Assembly: GCA_964586155.1 (NCBI GenBank)
Contig: CAZPHC010000013.1
Coordinates: forward strand, 95,039-159,038
From: SXNM01 sp964586155
Lineage (GTDB): Bacteria > Myxococcota_A > UBA9042
Reading direction: 5' to 3'
Length of the DNA stretch: 64,000 nt
In this document: positions 62,942 through 64,000 of the stretch, piece by piece
How the letters are laid out: every line of letters begins with the position of its first letter
Position numbering within the stretch: the stretch's first letter is position 1
Notes under the pieces: model-generated
The model's database searches: none
Seen by the model: only the letters and a program-made list of their open reading frames with translations
What the model was told of the DNA's origin: nothing
Program-made: the position numbers and the translations under genes

Positions 62942-64000
62942 CTACTCGCCCAGCCGCACCCAGGTGCTCCAGCCGCCGTTGGCGCCGACGATCGCCGCCG
63001 CGCCCAACCGCAGCGTGCCGAGCGCCTGGTAGCCCGACTCGAGACCGAGGCGGATCTCCGCGCCGATCGAGGCCACGACGCCCGAGGTCGTCGCCCGATC
63101 GCGTAGCCGCGCCTCGTCGCCCGCGAGCACGCCCGCCGCGTCGACGAAGGGCGTCCACCACAGCCGACCGAGCCAGAGCGGCAGCGTGTCGAAACCGTGG
63201 CCGATCGCGCCCAGCGGCAGATGCAGCTGCGCCGACAGCCAGACCAGCGACCGCCCGGCCAGCAGACGCTCGCCCCGACGCGGATCGAGCAGGCCACGAA
63301 CGGCGCCGAAGTCCGCGCCGCCGACGCCCTGGATCAGCTGCGTCACGTCGCTCGGGCCGGTCCCCGCCACCTGGTAGGGCACGCGACCCTGTGGCACCAG
63401 CACGCCGTGGCCGAGCCGACCGCGCAGCGAGAGCACGCGATGGTCGCCGAGGCGAAACGAGCGCCGGCCGTCGAGGTCGAGCCGCAGCGCCCGCGCCGAC
63501 TCGCCCAGCAGCGGCTCGGCCCAGGTGGCCGCCAGCGCCCAGGCCGAGACCCGCTCGGCGACGAGCGAATTCGGGTAGACCTCGGTCCGCGACCAGCCAA
63601 ACGACGCCGAGAGGTCGCCGGCCCCGGTCAGGCGCAGCAGGCGTGGCGCCGGGCCGAAGGGCTCGTCGCGCAGCGTGCGGGCGCGCCAATCCTCCTGGCT
63701 GTCGCGCAGCCTGGTCCGCGCCAGCCGCAGCGACGCGGAGGCCGTGAATCCGCCACGCGCCTGCGGGATGACCAGGGCGCCGCTGAGCCGCAGGACGGCC
63801 GCGCGGGTCGCAAACGCCTGGGTGAAGAAGCCGCGGCGCGTGTAGGCGACGCCCGGCAGCAGGGCCGCGGCGAGGGCCCATTGCGGCCGCCAGCGCTCGA
63901 TGGTCAGCGAGCCGAACGCCGTCGGCTGGGTGAAGGCCAGGTCCGAGCGCAGCGTCAGCGCCCAGGTGGCGAGCGAGAGCGCGTCGCGGCCACCGAGGTC
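62942..64000 (-). CDS. Outer-membrane beta-barrel protein, C-terminal part (cut by window edge)
   Basis: An open frame of 352 residues from the window edge to a TAG; the N-terminus lies beyond 64000. It is made of amphipathic strands with Arg/Gly turns, such as WALAAALLPGVAYTRRGFF, FTASASLRLARTRL and LSLRGRLGHGVLVPQG. The last third (RGLLDPRRGERLLAGRSLVWLSAQLHLPL, FDTLPLWLGRLWWTPFVDAAGV, GAEIRLGLESGYQALGTLRLG) resembles the C-terminal barrel of PD40/TolB-type propeller-barrel proteins and of the D15/BamA superfamily. The usual C-terminal aromatic residue is replaced by GE. Start, signal and any N-terminal propeller cannot be seen. Confidence 0.65.
   Translation of the reverse strand, partial: DLGGRDALSLATWALTLRSDLAFTQPTAFGSLTIERWRPQWALAAALLPGVAYTRRGFFTQAFATRAAVLRLSGALVIPQARGGFTASASLRLARTRLRDSQEDWRARTLRDEPFGPAPRLLRLTGAGDLSASFGWSRTEVYPNSLVAERVSAWALAATWAEPLLGESARALRLDLDGRRSFRLGDHRVLSLRGRLGHGVLVPQGRVPYQVAGTGPSDVTQLIQGVGGADFGAVRGLLDPRRGERLLAGRSLVWLSAQLHLPLGAIGHGFDTLPLWLGRLWWTPFVDAAGVLAGDEARLRDRATTSGVVASIGAEIRLGLESGYQALGTLRLGAAAIVGANGGWSTWVRLGE

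Overview
The window is a very GC-rich (roughly 70-75%) stretch of bacterial chromosome carrying 41 recognisable protein genes, no RNA genes, no insertion sequences and no CRISPR array. Several traits point to a Gram-negative of the myxobacterial/deltaproteobacterial type (inference, no marker gene was searched): large secreted lipoproteins with Asp/Ala/Thr-rich linkers, Cys-rich repeats of the CDDGDACT kind, a MopE-like Asp-rich motif, FG-GAP/ASPIC proteins, an NtrC-type two-component pair and outer-membrane barrels.

Layout. 1-7.1 kb: an MlaC-family periplasmic lipid carrier, an outer-membrane barrel, a TPR protein and a Cys-rich lipoprotein. 7.2-11.6 kb: a radical SAM protein and a Gly-rich lipoprotein with a beta-helix-like segment. 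11.7-18.7 kb: sbcD-sbcC and an SLC13-type anion transporter. 18.8-27.9 kb: a parvulin-like lipoprotein, then pheS-pheT running by 1-4 bp overlaps into glycosyltransferase, alpha/beta hydrolase, glycosyltransferase and a Trm112-like gene. 27.9-37.1 kb (all minus): chrA, sthA, two lipoproteins (one with FG-GAP/ASPIC repeats) and a Ski2-like helicase with a DUF3516 tail. 37.3-48.1 kb (plus): a histidine kinase and sigma-54 response regulator, then a sulP-dabA-dabB-NuoM-like operon for inorganic carbon uptake. A near-perfect sigma-54 promoter and a palindromic candidate activator site lie between regulator and operon. 47.9-60.1 kb: a respiratory nitrogen-oxide island. On the minus strand are a tetraheme lipoprotein, a four-cluster ferredoxin subunit and an NrfD quinol subunit. 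Divergent from them are napD, napA, a four-heme duplicated NapB-like cytochrome, an unknown small protein, a NirK-cytochrome c fusion, an FGE-like protein, a SCO1-like protein and a barrel. 60.2-64 kb: two tandem membrane adenylate/guanylate cyclases and the C-terminal part of an outer-membrane barrel cut by the window edge.

How the parts may work together (inference): the NrfD/NrfC/tetraheme set would move electrons from quinol to the periplasm, for nitrate reduction by NapA and nitrite reduction by the copper enzyme NirK, with the SCO1-like protein assisting copper delivery. No nitric-oxide or nitrous-oxide reductase is in the window. The carbon-uptake operon looks conditionally expressed under its own two-component system. 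Several intergenic regions share a vegetative-type promoter layout: TTGAMY or TTGCAC, a 17-bp spacer, then a -10 such as GATCCT or GACAAT.
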